Source of the DNA: Epithemia pelagica
Taxonomy: Eukaryota > Bacillariophyta > Bacillariophyceae > Surirellales > Surirellaceae
Length of the DNA: 64,000 nt
Direction: 5' to 3'
NCBI GenBank assembly: GCA_946965045.2
Contig: OX337230.1
Coordinates: forward strand, 4,216,001 to 4,280,000
The notes below the pieces were generated by a model. That model was not told the DNA's origin, searched no databases, and worked only from the letters and a program-made list of their open reading frames with translations. Shown here one piece after another: positions 34,962 through 45,468 of the stretch. The position numbers and the translations under genes are program-made. Each line of letters starts with the position of its first letter. The first letter of the stretch is position 1.

Positions 34962-35460
34962 TTAGGACGCATAAAAGGCTTCAATGGAAGTTTTCAAATC
35001 GTACTTGTGATCTTCCAACAAGGCGACACAAATTTCTTCTTGCGCATTGGTGACGGATTTCATTTTGGACAAGACGGCCTTTTTGAGTTCCTCCGCATCA
35101 TACGGATTGTTGTTGCTGCTATGATTCGTACTCGATCGTCGTTGTCCCTCTTGGGCCACGATTCGTTTTTCTAAATCCGCAGCAGCAATCCAAAAGGGTA
35201 AGAAACTAATACCAATCAATCAATCAATCGAGAGTCGAGAACCAAACGTCTTGTTGTGTGTGTGGTCCCCGGTGTGGTGGTGAGGATACCTTACCCAGTT
35301 CAAAATCATAGACGGGTCGCAATCGCAACGTTTCGGCCGCTTGCAGACAATCGGGTGTCAATCGAACCGGTGGCTTGTCCATGCCCCTGGTATTTCCTTG
35401 AAGTACCACCCGACAGGTGACCAAATTGGGATAGGGGAGATCGTCCGAGGCCATCACCAT
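34962..35460 (-). CDS. Small UBA-like protein, right copy (124 aa, two exons)
   Basis: Exons 35460-35295 and 35170-34962 join in phase 1 (donor gtaagg, acceptor tttag), same position as the left copy; the intron is 124 nt instead of 89. The protein differs from the left copy by scattered substitutions (for example GNTRGMDK for GSTKGMDK, EKRIVAQEGQRR for EKRVLAQDELRR) and keeps the C-terminal UBA-like bundle unchanged from EEICVALLEDHK on. Both copies look functional. The promoter is unlike that of the left copy because the duplication ends at the start codon. Confidence 0.8.
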
Positions 35461-35568
35461 CGTCGTTGCACACAATTCTTTTCCGTCGTCGTTTTGTTGG
35501 CGCTGAATGAGTCCCACGGAGACTCGCGAGTCGTGATTCAGTCGGATCACGAATCACGACTCGATCTG

Positions 35569-35597
35569 GGAGCTGGGGTAATCCTGAGCAGCTCGCT
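35569..35597 (+). repeat. Left terminal inverted repeat of the transposon
   Basis: Starts GGAGCTGGGG and pairs with 38682-38710 with two mismatches. Confidence 0.88.
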
Positions 35598-35760
35598 GTC
35601 ATTCTAGGCAAAGTCTGACTACAAAGCGGAACACGACCAGAACGCTTAATCGATGTACTATAGCATAAACTATGAACATGGACAAATAGAGAACTAATAG
35701 AAAGATTTAGGCCCACCACCACCCGGTTTTTGCAACCGCCCCAAATCATACTACATTAAT

Positions 35761-36833
35761 TTACAGACGCACCATCTTGTGCTTCATGCCGCCTTCAAAT
35801 TGTGCGTCCGGCTCATGTAGGGAAATCAACAACGCTCTGAATCCGTTTGTTGTGTCGTACATAAATTCGTAGTCGAACCTGCTTTGGACCATGAAAGGAA
35901 GAGAAAGAGAAAACTTTGACCTGACAAAGTCTGTTTCTCTTTTTCGCATCTGATTCATGGCGTCTTCCAAAGCAAGTTTCATTCGTAGGTTTTTCTCCTC
36001 GACATGCCACTCTCTGTGCATGTGTTGGGTTAGATAATGGATATGAGTTGCGTTGTCAGGCCAAATTACCTTCACATGTACCTGTAGCTGGCTCGGATCC
36101 ACTTCAATCAAGCAATTTGTTGTGTCTTCATGTGCAATACCTGTAGGCAACACCACCAAAATCACCAAATGACGCTGTTTCTTGTCGTCGACCCACTGTG
36201 TCAAGACATGAGGAGGCTCCCAATTCCTCATCATGTCATTACCACTGTCTTCTTCATTCGTCTTTTTCCTCTTTTGTTGTAGTTGTACCTGTAGTGTCTC
36301 CTGTAATGGCATGGATCCTGCCGCCCTTTTCTTCACCATAGCATCGTCACTGACGACAGACTCAGGAGCGACCTTGGCAGCAACACCTGGTCATAAAAGA
36401 CAATAAACCACAACAGGTAAGGACAGTGACTCAACAATCAAACAAACAGTGTACACTGGCACTTACCTTGTCCTTTGGACGACCCAAACAAAGAAGGAGC
36501 TGGTTTGAGATCTCCATCATTGGGGTTCCTTACCTTTCCATCCATAGATGGGGCCGTCTCACCACGACCCAACAACTCATGACCAGTCTCTCTCTCATGT
36601 TGATCCTTCAAGTGGACTTGGTATTTTCTTTTGGCTTTGTTGAGTGCCGACCTGAATGATTCCAATTTGTACTTTTGGAAAACAGCGTGTTCCAACCACA
36701 CAGATTTGGGTGTGGCGCTCTCCAGAATCAAGCCTTCTGACACGATTTTGTCAAGGAATTCGGCATCTGTTGACTTTGAATTCCACGAAAGTAGGGCACC
36801 CTCGCCCAAAGTGTTGCGGCCAGACCTGGTCAT
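35761..36833 (-). CDS. Transposon partner protein (330 aa, two exons)
   Basis: Exons 36833-36467 and 36386-35761 join in phase 1 (donor gtaagt, acceptor accag), giving ...GSSKGQG-VAAKVAPESVV. The N-terminal half is basic with a helical stretch (FRSALNKAKRKYQVHLKDQHE) that could bind DNA. The C-terminal half has IHYLTQHMHREWHVEEKN and SLPFMVQSRFDYEF and is of unknown fold. Harbinger elements often carry a second Myb/MADF-like protein that brings the transposase to DNA and the nucleus; I see no clear Trp-spaced Myb motif, so the role is inferred from position only. It is transcribed away from the transposase. The start ATG 36833 was chosen over an upstream in-frame GTG. Confidence 0.75.
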
Positions 36834-37589
36834 CGGAGTATAGGTACTATTAGTACGTAAAACAAAAGCGCGAGGGAGTGCAAAACCAGACTGGTCTGTT
36901 CGCACGAAAACTAATTATGACCCTAAAAACAGTTCACCAAAATCCGGACTGGGTCGGTTTTCATCATGGACTCCATTTTTCAATCGAGGAGGCCATGCCC
37001 AATTTGGCTCCAATTCTGAAAGTAGTGCGACCCACGTATTGCCCTTACCTTGGGTCAACCGTGGGTCGTTCGTCCAAGTGAATTGGGCACTTATAAGGTG
37101 TCCTGGGTCGGTTTAAAAAAAACGAGCTGGGTCGATTTTTTCGAGCCAGGTCGTTTTTTCAAAACCGACCCAGGACACTTTCTAGTGGTTCAAATGATAT
37201 AATCAAGCGACCCACAGTTAACCCAAGATAAGGGCAATATGTGGGTCGCTTAAGATGTAGAAAGTAATAGGATTATGGCGAGGTAGGGCCATTCAGAAAT
37301 TCCAGTTTTTGAATGAAATCGATTTTTGAATCGATTTCTGCACCGTTCCAGGCCGGTTCCAATGACCGGACACGAATTCGAATTGGTCACTATATGTAGA
37401 ACAGTACAAAGTTTAGTGTCGCTGCTCAAGTGACCAGCCAATCAAATGAACGTGATGAAATTCCAAAAAACCTGTTCCAATGAACTGACAGTACTACACA
37501 CAGACAGACCGAGATCAGAGTAAAGGTGTGGTCAGCATCGCGACACACACCGAGCAAACATAAATTTTCCAAAGCGGTTTTCTCCCACC
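36834..37589. promoter_or_regulatory. Central divergent promoter region of the transposon
   Basis: 756 bp between the two divergent start codons. It contains the foldback element at 37027-37249 and no other gene. Confidence 0.6.
37027..37249. mobile_element. Nested foldback/MITE-like element
   Basis: 223 bp with arms of about 42 bp: GCGACCCACGTATTGCCCTT at the left and its inverted counterpart ending GTGGGTCGC at the right. The four mismatches in the arms are all transitions. Inside is a second hairpin (TGTCCTGGGTCGGTTT / AAACCGACCCAGGACA) and the motif GGGTCG occurs repeatedly on both strands. No coding capacity. A target duplication is not clear by eye. Confidence 0.75.
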
Positions 37590-38528
37590 ATGTTGGTGAC
37601 ACAACGAACATTCATCAACTTGGCTCTGCCAATGCTTGGTAGAGCAAGACACTCACACTCACTTGATTTCTCACGTGCTTTTCGTTCTTACTTTGGAATG
37701 TCTCCTTTGCTCTGTGTTCATGTGTGGGATGAACTGGACAGTTCATTGCCCAAAGGTGCATCGCCTCGTCATTTGTTGTGGACACTGGCTTTTCTGAAAG
37801 TCTATGCTACAGAGGATGTTATGGTCTCAATAGCCAAAACAACGAGGAAGACCTACAGGAAATGGGTCAAAGTGTTTGTAAATTTGTTGTATAGTGGTCT
37901 CAATTATGTAAGTACATGGCCCTACATGAATTTGCAATGAAGTCGTCCTCCTCATATCTGACCATTGCTGTTGTTCTTATAACAGATTGTATGGGACAAT
38001 AGGTTTGATTGTAGTGTATCTGGACAGGTCTGTTTCATTAGTTTGGATGGTACTGACTTCAGGATTTTGGAGCCGTCACCTTTTGATCCAAAATGGTACT
38101 CGCACAAGTTTAAGGGAGCAGGTGTGAGGTATGAGGTGGGAATCTGCCTGAAAACTGGCTGGATAGTGTGGTGGAATGGTGCATTCCCTTGTGGCGCTTG
38201 GCCAGACCTACGGATTGCCAGAGACTGGCTTGTTCAAGAGCTACTACCGAATGAGAAAGTGATTGCTGATGGTGGTTACAACGATTCTGGATGCTACTTT
38301 GTCACACCTACTGGAAGAAATGACTATCAAGACAAGATGATGGCTGATGCCAGGGCGAGACATGAAACTGTCAACAATTTACTGAAACATTACAATATCT
38401 TAAAGGAGAAATACAGAGGAGATCTGGATGGGCATCACAAGGTGTTTGGAGCAGTGGTGAATCTGGTTCAGATGAAGATTGAAAATGGTGAGGCGAAAGT
38501 GTTTCAGATCGAAGTGGAAGATGACTAG
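37590..38528 (+). CDS. DDE transposase, PIF/Harbinger type (286 aa, two exons)
   Basis: Exons 37590-37907 and 37986-38528 join in phase 0 (donor gtaagt, acceptor aacag), giving ...LLYSGLNY-IVWDNRFD. The catalytic triad fits DDE_Tnp_4: first Asp in ISLDGTDF, second in VIADGGYND, Glu in ARHETVNNLLKHY. The helical N-terminus (RHLLWTLAFLKVYATEDVMVSIAKTTRKTYRKW) resembles the helix-turn-helix-like start of these transposases. The enzyme cuts and pastes the element at its terminal repeats. It is shorter than many Harbinger transposases (350-450 aa) but all three acidic residues are present. Confidence 0.85.
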
Positions 38529-38681
38529 CAGTACAAATATGTAGTGGTTATGAACCGGGTGGTGGTGGGTTTTAATAGTACTAGCAGTCAGTATATCATC
38601 TTTTGTCGCTAGAGTGTTCTTTATTCAGAAAAAGCGTTCGGTAACTCCTATAGGTCACAGTCAGTAACTGACTGGTAAGGT

Positions 38682-38710
38682 AGCGACCTGCTCAGGATTA
38701 CCCCATCTCC
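38682..38710 (-). repeat. Right terminal inverted repeat of the transposon
   Basis: Ends ...GGATTACCCCATCTCC; reverse complement of the left repeat with two mismatches. Confidence 0.88.
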
Positions 38711-38912
38711 CTGCCAGCAAAAAGTTTGGGTCGCGGTTGGTCGCGGTGTGGGTATCTTTTTGATGGATGTCGCGTCGCAAAAAGTCTTTTCAACCACAGG
38801 TTTGGTTGACAACAGATCAACCACACAAAACAACAACCTGTTTTGTTTGGACCCAAAACCAACTCCTATACGAAAGAACCAACAACACCTGAAACAAAGA
38901 CACACAAAAACC

Positions 38913-41428
38913 ATGTCACGTGCCTTTTCGGTGATTGCCGTCCGTGAAGGACGTCATTCCGAAGCCATTACAGTCGGAGGAGGCGATCGACTCACGACCG
39001 TGGTGGAAATCAATGTCGATGATTTTCGCGATCTCTTGGCCATTGCGGCCCACGAAGATGAAGACGAACCAGAATTCAGCGAAGCATTTGTGGATGAATC
39101 CCAAGCCCTGTTGGTGGGAGCAGAAGCCGCGACTCCTCGTCGACGCAAGAGTCGAACTAGTTTGTTGCAAGCGACACCCCCTTCGGTTCCAATGGTCGTT
39201 CAATACGCCGATGGCATGGAATTTGAAGTCTTGGATGGTCGTCGCGTCGCGCAAGTCTTTCGTCGCATGCAATATTTGACCTGCATTGCCGCCATTGGTG
39301 GATTCTTGTCGGGTTACAATACCGGTGTCATTTCGGGAGCGCTCTTGCCACTGACTCGCGTCTTTGATTTGACGGTCGAACACGAAGAAGCCTTGGTCAG
39401 TGCCACCATTGTTTGTGCCTTTGGTGCGTCTCTTTTTGGGGGCGGCTTGAATCGAGCCTGTGGACGACGCTGTACCATTTTGGGCGCCGCCCTGGTCTTT
39501 GTCAGTGGTGGACTCACCGTGGCCAGTGCGAGCAATTTTGACACGCTCATTCTCGGACAAGTCATTTTGGGCATGGGCATTGGATTGGAATCCCTCACGT
39601 CGCCCCTCTGTACGTATATCGACGAGAAGAGTAGCAATGCTGGCTTGCTGACTTGGTTGGATCATTGAATGGTTGGTTGGACGCGAATCGTGAGACTGCA
39701 AGCCAGGACGGATTCTCACCCCTCCCCACGGTTCTTTTTTTGTGTGTCTGTTGACTTCCAACTGGTGTGACACGTTTGTTTCCTGCCATTTCGTTGCGTT
39801 GCGTTGCGTTGCTTTCTCCACTTGGCGTGTTGTGTGCGTGTATAGATATATCCGAATTGGCCCAACCCAAGGTTCGGGGCATGTTGGTATCGGCCTATGC
39901 CTTGATGATGTGTTTTGGGCAATTTTTTGGTACGTTCTTGATTGTTCCTGTCATTGTAGGGAGGTTGTTACGCAGTTTTTTGGACTCGTGCGGTTGTCTG
40001 GATGACTTGTTTCTCTTCTCTCCTGGCCACAAGGTTGGGTGAAATCTCATCCTCTTTTCTCCTCTCTGGGACGTTTCTCTGTGTTACTTTTGAATAGCGG
40101 GTATGGTGGATGGTGTCTTTGGGTATTTTACCAATGGCTGGCGATTCATGTTTGGAACGGCCGCTCTTCCGGGAACGGTCTTGTTTTTGGGATTTTGGGG
40201 ATTGCCCGAATCCCCCGCCTGGTTGTTAGCCAAGGGTCGTACCGACGAAGCCCGGCACGTCTTGGAAACCTATCGCGACAGTGATGCCGAAGCCCAGGAG
40301 GAAGTCGAGGCCATTCAAGACTGTTTGCGACATTCGCAGCAAGAAGAAGGTGGAGGACCGGATGGTGGTGGCGGCGTCACGGTCGGTCAAATGTGGAGTT
40401 CCCCGCTCTTGCGACAAGCCTTGGTGGTGGGCTGTTCGCTCATGGTCTTGCAACAATTTTGTGGTGTCAATGTGGTCATGTATTATTCGGCCACCATTTA
40501 TCGCATGTCGGGCTTTGCCGAAGTGACGGCCATTTGGTTGGCCGCCGTGACGGCCTTGGCGCAATTGATTGGCTTGGGCTTGAGTTTGTGCTTGGTCGAA
40601 ACGGCCGGTCGACGACCCCTCGTCCTGGCCTCCTTTGCCGGTGTTGGTGTGTGTTGTCTGGGATTGGGCGTTGGCTTTTATTTGGCGCGGGTCTTGTCCG
40701 AACCGGTGCTAACCGAACTCAGTAGTGCGGAGTGTTTGCAACGACCGGCCTGGGTCTGGAATGGACGGACCACGTATTGTTATGATTGTACCCTGATGGA
40801 GGCGTGTGGCTTTTGTGGTGGTGCCTGTGTGGCGGGGACCGAACAAGGTCCTTTGGAACCCGAGTCGTGTCCCGCAGTTGCCGATTCATTGTCGACAATG
40901 TCCTGGCAATTTGACGAATGTACGACCACACCGGCCTGGGTCAATGCCTTTCCCATTGGATTCATGGTCTTGTATTTAATTGTCTTTGGCGTGGGTGCCG
41001 CCGGTTTGCCCTGGACGATTAACAGTGAAATTTATCCCGTCAAGTACCGTTCCTTGGCGGTCGCAATCAGTACGGGATGCAATTGGTTGTGCAATTTGAT
41101 CATTAGCAGTACCTTCTTGACCTTGAGCGATCCCAGTGTCTTGACCTTGTATGGCAGCTTTTTCTTGTATGGTCTCCTCTCCTTGGCCGGTGTCTTGTGG
41201 TTGTATTGGAAACTTCCCGAAACCAAGGGCTTGTCCTATCACGAAATTGAAACGTGTTTTGCCACCAAGAAGACTGGTAATGGTGACAAGAAGGATCCTC
41301 CCTTGTTCCAACAAGAGCAATCCACAGGAGTTGGTAGTACGGACGACGAAGAAGGCACATCAGATCCAACAACAACAATAACAACATCGAAACAAAGGAA
41401 GAATCCCTCCTATGGGGCAACAACTTAA
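38913..41428 (+). CDS. Inositol/sugar transporter B (703 aa, three exons)
   Basis: Exons 38913-39609, 39846-39929 and 40098-41428 join in phase 1 twice (donors gtacgt; acceptors tatag and aatag). The leader MSRAFSVIAVREGRHS matches transporter C's MSRHISMIAVHEGHQHS, which fixes the start. It has the SP-family motifs GFLSGYNTGVISGALL, PESPAWL, QQFCGVNVVMYYSATI, ETAGRRPL and PETKGL, and the loop with eight cysteines (CLQRPAWVW, YCYDC, CGFCGGAC, FDEC) between helices 9 and 10. The two introns are at the same places and phases as in transporter A. The PIF-like transposon ends 203 bp upstream of the start codon, so its insertion may have changed this gene's promoter (inference). Substrate probably myo-inositol or another polyol/sugar, by family. 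Confidence 0.88.
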
Positions 41429-44400
41429 CCTTCAGCGAGCGTGGTGGAGTAGCTAATTTGCCCTTTTTCCTTACTTGTATAATTCAAGACATTTTGTACT
41501 GTACAATATTATGCGGGATTAGGGACATTTTGGATTATAGACATTTTGTTGTTGTGGTGCTCTGCCATTTTCACATGTGTGGTGAAGCGAGGATTTCAAA
41601 TACTCTACATGTTCAAGTTTCCCTCTTTTGTTCCGGTTGATATACAAAATGGTCACCATATCATTGATCGACAGTAGTGGATTCGGAAAATACCTTGGAT
41701 CGAAATGGATTGAGAGTGCGACCATCGTTGACTTTCCTCTGGTACCTTTTGCCCGTGCACTCGTCGCGATACCACAACCCTGCTGTGGCCTTTTCGAATT
41801 CAATGGTCTCTGTAGTAAGAACGATACAACAGTCTGTGTTTGTGTTGCTCGATCATTCGTCATTTCATTTCGGGTGCCTCCTTTCGTTCTTCCTCTATAT
41901 AGAGTATAATCTTGAAAGAGAGAATTCCCAAACTGCAAGTTGGCGGCGGGCGCGCGGAATAGGGACATCATTCGTCCCCAGTCAAAAGTCCCCCGAGTCC
42001 CATGGCCAATTTGTGGGACGTCTTGTTCATTTCATTAAAAATCTGTTCGGAAAGATTCAATCACTTGTTCTTGCCTGGTTGTTTTCCCAAGGTATCGCCC
42101 ATGGAAGCGACGACATGTTCTTGTCCTAGAGTGAGCGGACGCTGCTGCCGCAAGTCCACCATCGGAAAAGAGGCCACCTATTGCACGAAGGAGCTTGAAA
42201 GCAAGTTTCTTCATGAACGGGCTAGAGAAGAGGACTTGAATGAACTGGCACAGGAACGGAACAAGTCATCGCAGAAATTGTCATTCGGACTCGGGGAACT
42301 AGAATGATCTCCCTATTCGGCGCCTTCGTCATCCACTTGCCAGCGAATACTCCAACCTTCACGCCCAGGACTCCAAACTCCAAGTCCAGGAAAAAGTTAG
42401 CGCTCCGGGAGCAAGAAGGGCGTTTGAAAGTTTCTGCGTTCTTGTTCCCGGACGCGATGACCTTGTCCTAGGCTTGGAGCTTCAAGTCTTGGGCTTGTGT
42501 AACTAAGAGTCCTGCATTCTTGCGTTTTAAGTATCGATTTGAGTATCAAACGTTATCCGAGTGACTTTCGCAAGTAGATGGCGAAGGCTCCCTCTATTCG
42601 TCCCATCACAAGTCCCCCGAAGAATCCGAATGCAGATTTCTGGGACGTTTTGTTCCGTTTCTTTGCCTGTTCAATGGGCGTGGTAGTGTCAATTTTCGAG
42701 TTCATTATTTCAATCAAGAGTCCAAGAAAAACACGAAACTCGATGCTGTACTCCAGAAATGACGCCCGATCCAACCTGCAGAAATTTTCCAACGCCCTTC
42801 TTCTTGCTCCCGGCAAAAGTCACCGAATCTCAAAATATAGGGGAACACCCAAACCTTTCGGCTCTTTGGGACACCATGACCTTGTCCTGGGCTTCCACCC
42901 AAGAGTCCTGGGCTTTGATACGTGATGAAACGACGGACGAATGGTATGACTTTTCGGAGCAAGATTCGTTGCATAAAAGTGTCCTTGAAAGATCAACCAA
43001 AAATGGCGAGTTGCATTTTGAACGAAACAACGAAACTGAAAACTACAGCCAAAGAAACGAACAGGAAAATTGATACTTTCGCCATTGGACTCAGCGCAAT
43101 GATGCTACCACTTTCCGGCGCCGCTGTAATTCGCTGTAATTTGCTAATTTCAGCGGCGCTGAAAAGTGATAACAGTAGTGCGCCGAGTCCAATGGTCAAA
43201 GTATCTATCATCTTGTTCGTTTCGTAATATACGAGCACCGTTCTCAGGAATGCGTTCCAGTCCAGGTTGGCACAGTGCGATCGCAGGCGGTTTTGTAGTT
43301 CGAATGTATGTATGTATGTGTTGCACGAAAAGGAGAAAGGTAAACGATGTTCACGGCAGCTGACGAACATGGAGAGGCATTTGCAGTTTGCCTCTTTTGT
43401 TCCGGTTGGGATACAAAATGGTCACCATGTCTCATTGATTGACAGAAGTGGATTTGGAAATTCCCTTGGATCGAAATGCATTGAGAGTGCGACCATTGTT
43501 GATTTCCTCTGGTGCCTTTGGCACTGTTTTCATGGTGGTGACGGGGTTGGTCGGACACGAAATTCTTCCTGGAATCCATGGTTTATGTACAAAACAGAAT
43601 TGCCAACACGACGGTGAGAACACTGTTTTGTGCCTGCCAAGGAATCATCTGTTGTTGCACCTACCGGATGAATACTCGGGAGTTTGATTCAGCCGCGTGC
43701 ACTCGTCGCGATACCACAACCTTTTGCTGGGGCCTTTTCGAATTCAATGGTCTCTATATATAGTAGTAAGAACGAGACAACAGTCTTGTGTGTGGTTGTG
43801 TTGCTTGTTCGAGCCCCGTCCTGAAACAACGAATAAAAGAGCCATACGACCCACGAGCGGTCCATGAATGGCTCGGCCATTCGTCGTTTCATCAAACACA
43901 CACACTGGAATGACCTCGAACTGTCATTTTTGCTCCTACGGATCCGGATCGATACTCTGGGTCACGTGGTCGTGACATATATCTCTTGCCACTTTGGCGG
44001 TGGCATTGTAGAGAGACACACAAGACTGTTTCCATGGCGACGAGGAGGGATGGTCGGACAGGAAGATATCTTCAGGGTCTCCATGCGTTTCGTATAGTAG
44101 TAGTAGTAGTATAGAATTGCCAACACGAGACACGGTGAGAAACCTTGTGCCTTTTGATTGGACCAAATGTTGCTACTACTTCCAACTATCATCACGGTAC
44201 CTACCGGCGGATTGATACTACTCTCATGGAGATTGATTCACGGGCGTGTCTGCTCTTGTCGTGCTGGAGGAACCATCCGGGTCCGTTACGCCCATCTTTT
44301 TTGGCAAGCATGGATTGTCTCTCTACCTAGTCGAAACAACGAGACAACCGTCTGGTTTTGGTTTGTTCTTTGAGCCCCTACAGGAATGAAGGAGCCATTC

Positions 44401-45468
44401 TCGACCAACGAAATGGCTCGGTCATTCGTCGTTGCATTTCGGGTGCCTCTCGTTTTTTCAATGTACCTTATGATAATCTTGAGAGGAGAGAGTTCTCGGA
44501 CACTGCCCGAGAACGAATCCAACTCTCTCCTCTCAAGACTATGTATACAGATTGCAAACGCAAACAACGGGAACACACTGTGGATCAGAGGTTCGGACGA
44601 GCGCTCTCCACCGCATCACGAGATGTGTTGCCCCCGTCATCGTCGTGTGTATGGTTTTGGTGGTCGTGGTTTTGCGAATCGTTTGGTCGGAGGATGACGT
44701 CGACGAACATTTGGATCGGTCGCCGATTCATAATGCACAGCGACCTATACGCGATATATGTTTGGAGTCGCGCTTAATGTTCCATTGAACGAACGACTTG
44801 AAGAAAGGAGTGCAACGGCAAAAAATAATGTCGGACCGTATGCAAAAGTACGCCAGCGAATGTCGCAGACACTGGAACTGTGGATTCCTCTTCGCCTTTG
44901 CAATCTCTCGCTCTCGAATCTCGCGATAGCCCAGATTGCGAGAGAGAGAGACACAACAAGAGGGTGAGATAGAGAAGAGAGAACAAGAGCACAAGCTGCT
45001 CTTGCAGAAAAAGACACCGACACACAGCCACCCATCAAGCAAACATCAGGGTGAGCGAACGACGAACGACGACGAACGATGGGTGAAAAAGCCATTCTTT
45101 GTTATATCCTAGCAGCTGTTGACGCTGTCTCTCAAGGCGAAGAAACGACACGGCGGCGGTCACTGCAGCAGTCTGCGCAGAATTTGGTGGGTGTGTGGAT
45201 GGACACAGATTGATTGGCAGTTGGCACCTCATTTTAGTTTCAGAAAAACACACAAGCCATCACCAAACCCATTGGTTCCTGATCGATGGTGGATTTGTTG
45301 TTGTTGCTCCTGCAAGAGAGGAACTGGAGATAACAAACAACAAACTCTCGGAGCTAGATTGATCTCTTCGTGTGGACCAAAAGAACCAATCTTGAGTCCT
45401 TTGCGGAATCTCCTCCTCCTCGTGTTCTGTCGCAAATCTCATTTCGTTTCTTCATTTTTCATTCCATC
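41429..45468. repeat. 4-kb intergenic tract of decayed direct and inverted repeats
   Basis: No supported gene. Three diverged direct copies of one non-coding unit are seen at about 41620-41925, 43390-43880 and 44100-44520; shared landmarks are TTGGATCGAAATG, GATACCACAACC, TTTTCGAATTCAATGGTCTC and CGGCCATTCGTCGTTTC or close variants. The second copy holds an extra 170 bp (about 43535-43700) that is also present in the third. A second family links about 41970-42070 with 42590-42680 (direct) and 42405-42440 with 42775-42815 (inverted). All are too diverged and stop-ridden to be coding. They look like relics of a non-autonomous element that multiplied locally. Confidence 0.6.
43048..43226. repeat. 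Imperfect long palindrome (foldback)
   Basis: Arms of about 80 bp around a loop of about 13 bp (near 43131-43144). GATACTTTCGCCATTGGACT at the left pairs with AGTCCAATGGTCAAAGTATC at the right. Pairing continues outward through AAACGAACA / TGTTCGTTT. Could be a MITE or a hairpin-forming RNA; not coding. Confidence 0.75.

Larger units (their letters stand above)
30165..35460. repeat. Inverted segmental duplication, right arm (about 5.3 kb)
   Basis: Mirror of 16685-21930: kinase exon 3 (+, decayed), conserved non-coding stretch, M50 protease (+, intact), UBA-like gene (-). The kinase piece lacks exons 1 and 2, which remain single-copy in the spacer, so the duplicated segment was cut inside kinase intron 2. 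A DNA transposon starts 109 bp beyond the outer edge. Confidence 0.9.
35566..38713. mobile_element. PIF/Harbinger-like DNA transposon, complete
   Basis: The element spans 35569-38710 (3142 bp) and is flanked by CTG at 35566-35568 and 38711-38713, a 3-bp target duplication of the CWG type known for PIF elements. The terminal inverted repeats are 29 bp (35569-35597 and 38682-38710) with two mismatches; they share the perfect core TGGGGTAATCCTGAGCAG. A subterminal inverted repeat CCCACCACCACCCGGTT occurs at about 35712 and, inverted, at about 38555. It encodes a DDE transposase (+) and a divergent partner protein (-), both with intact introns and frames, so it may be recent and autonomous. Confidence 0.9.

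Noticed and set aside
38748-38912. Upstream start for transporter B
   Set aside because: Reaches close to the transposon end, starts at an earlier ATG without similarity, and the MSR-x-x-S leader shared with transporter C fixes the start at 38913.
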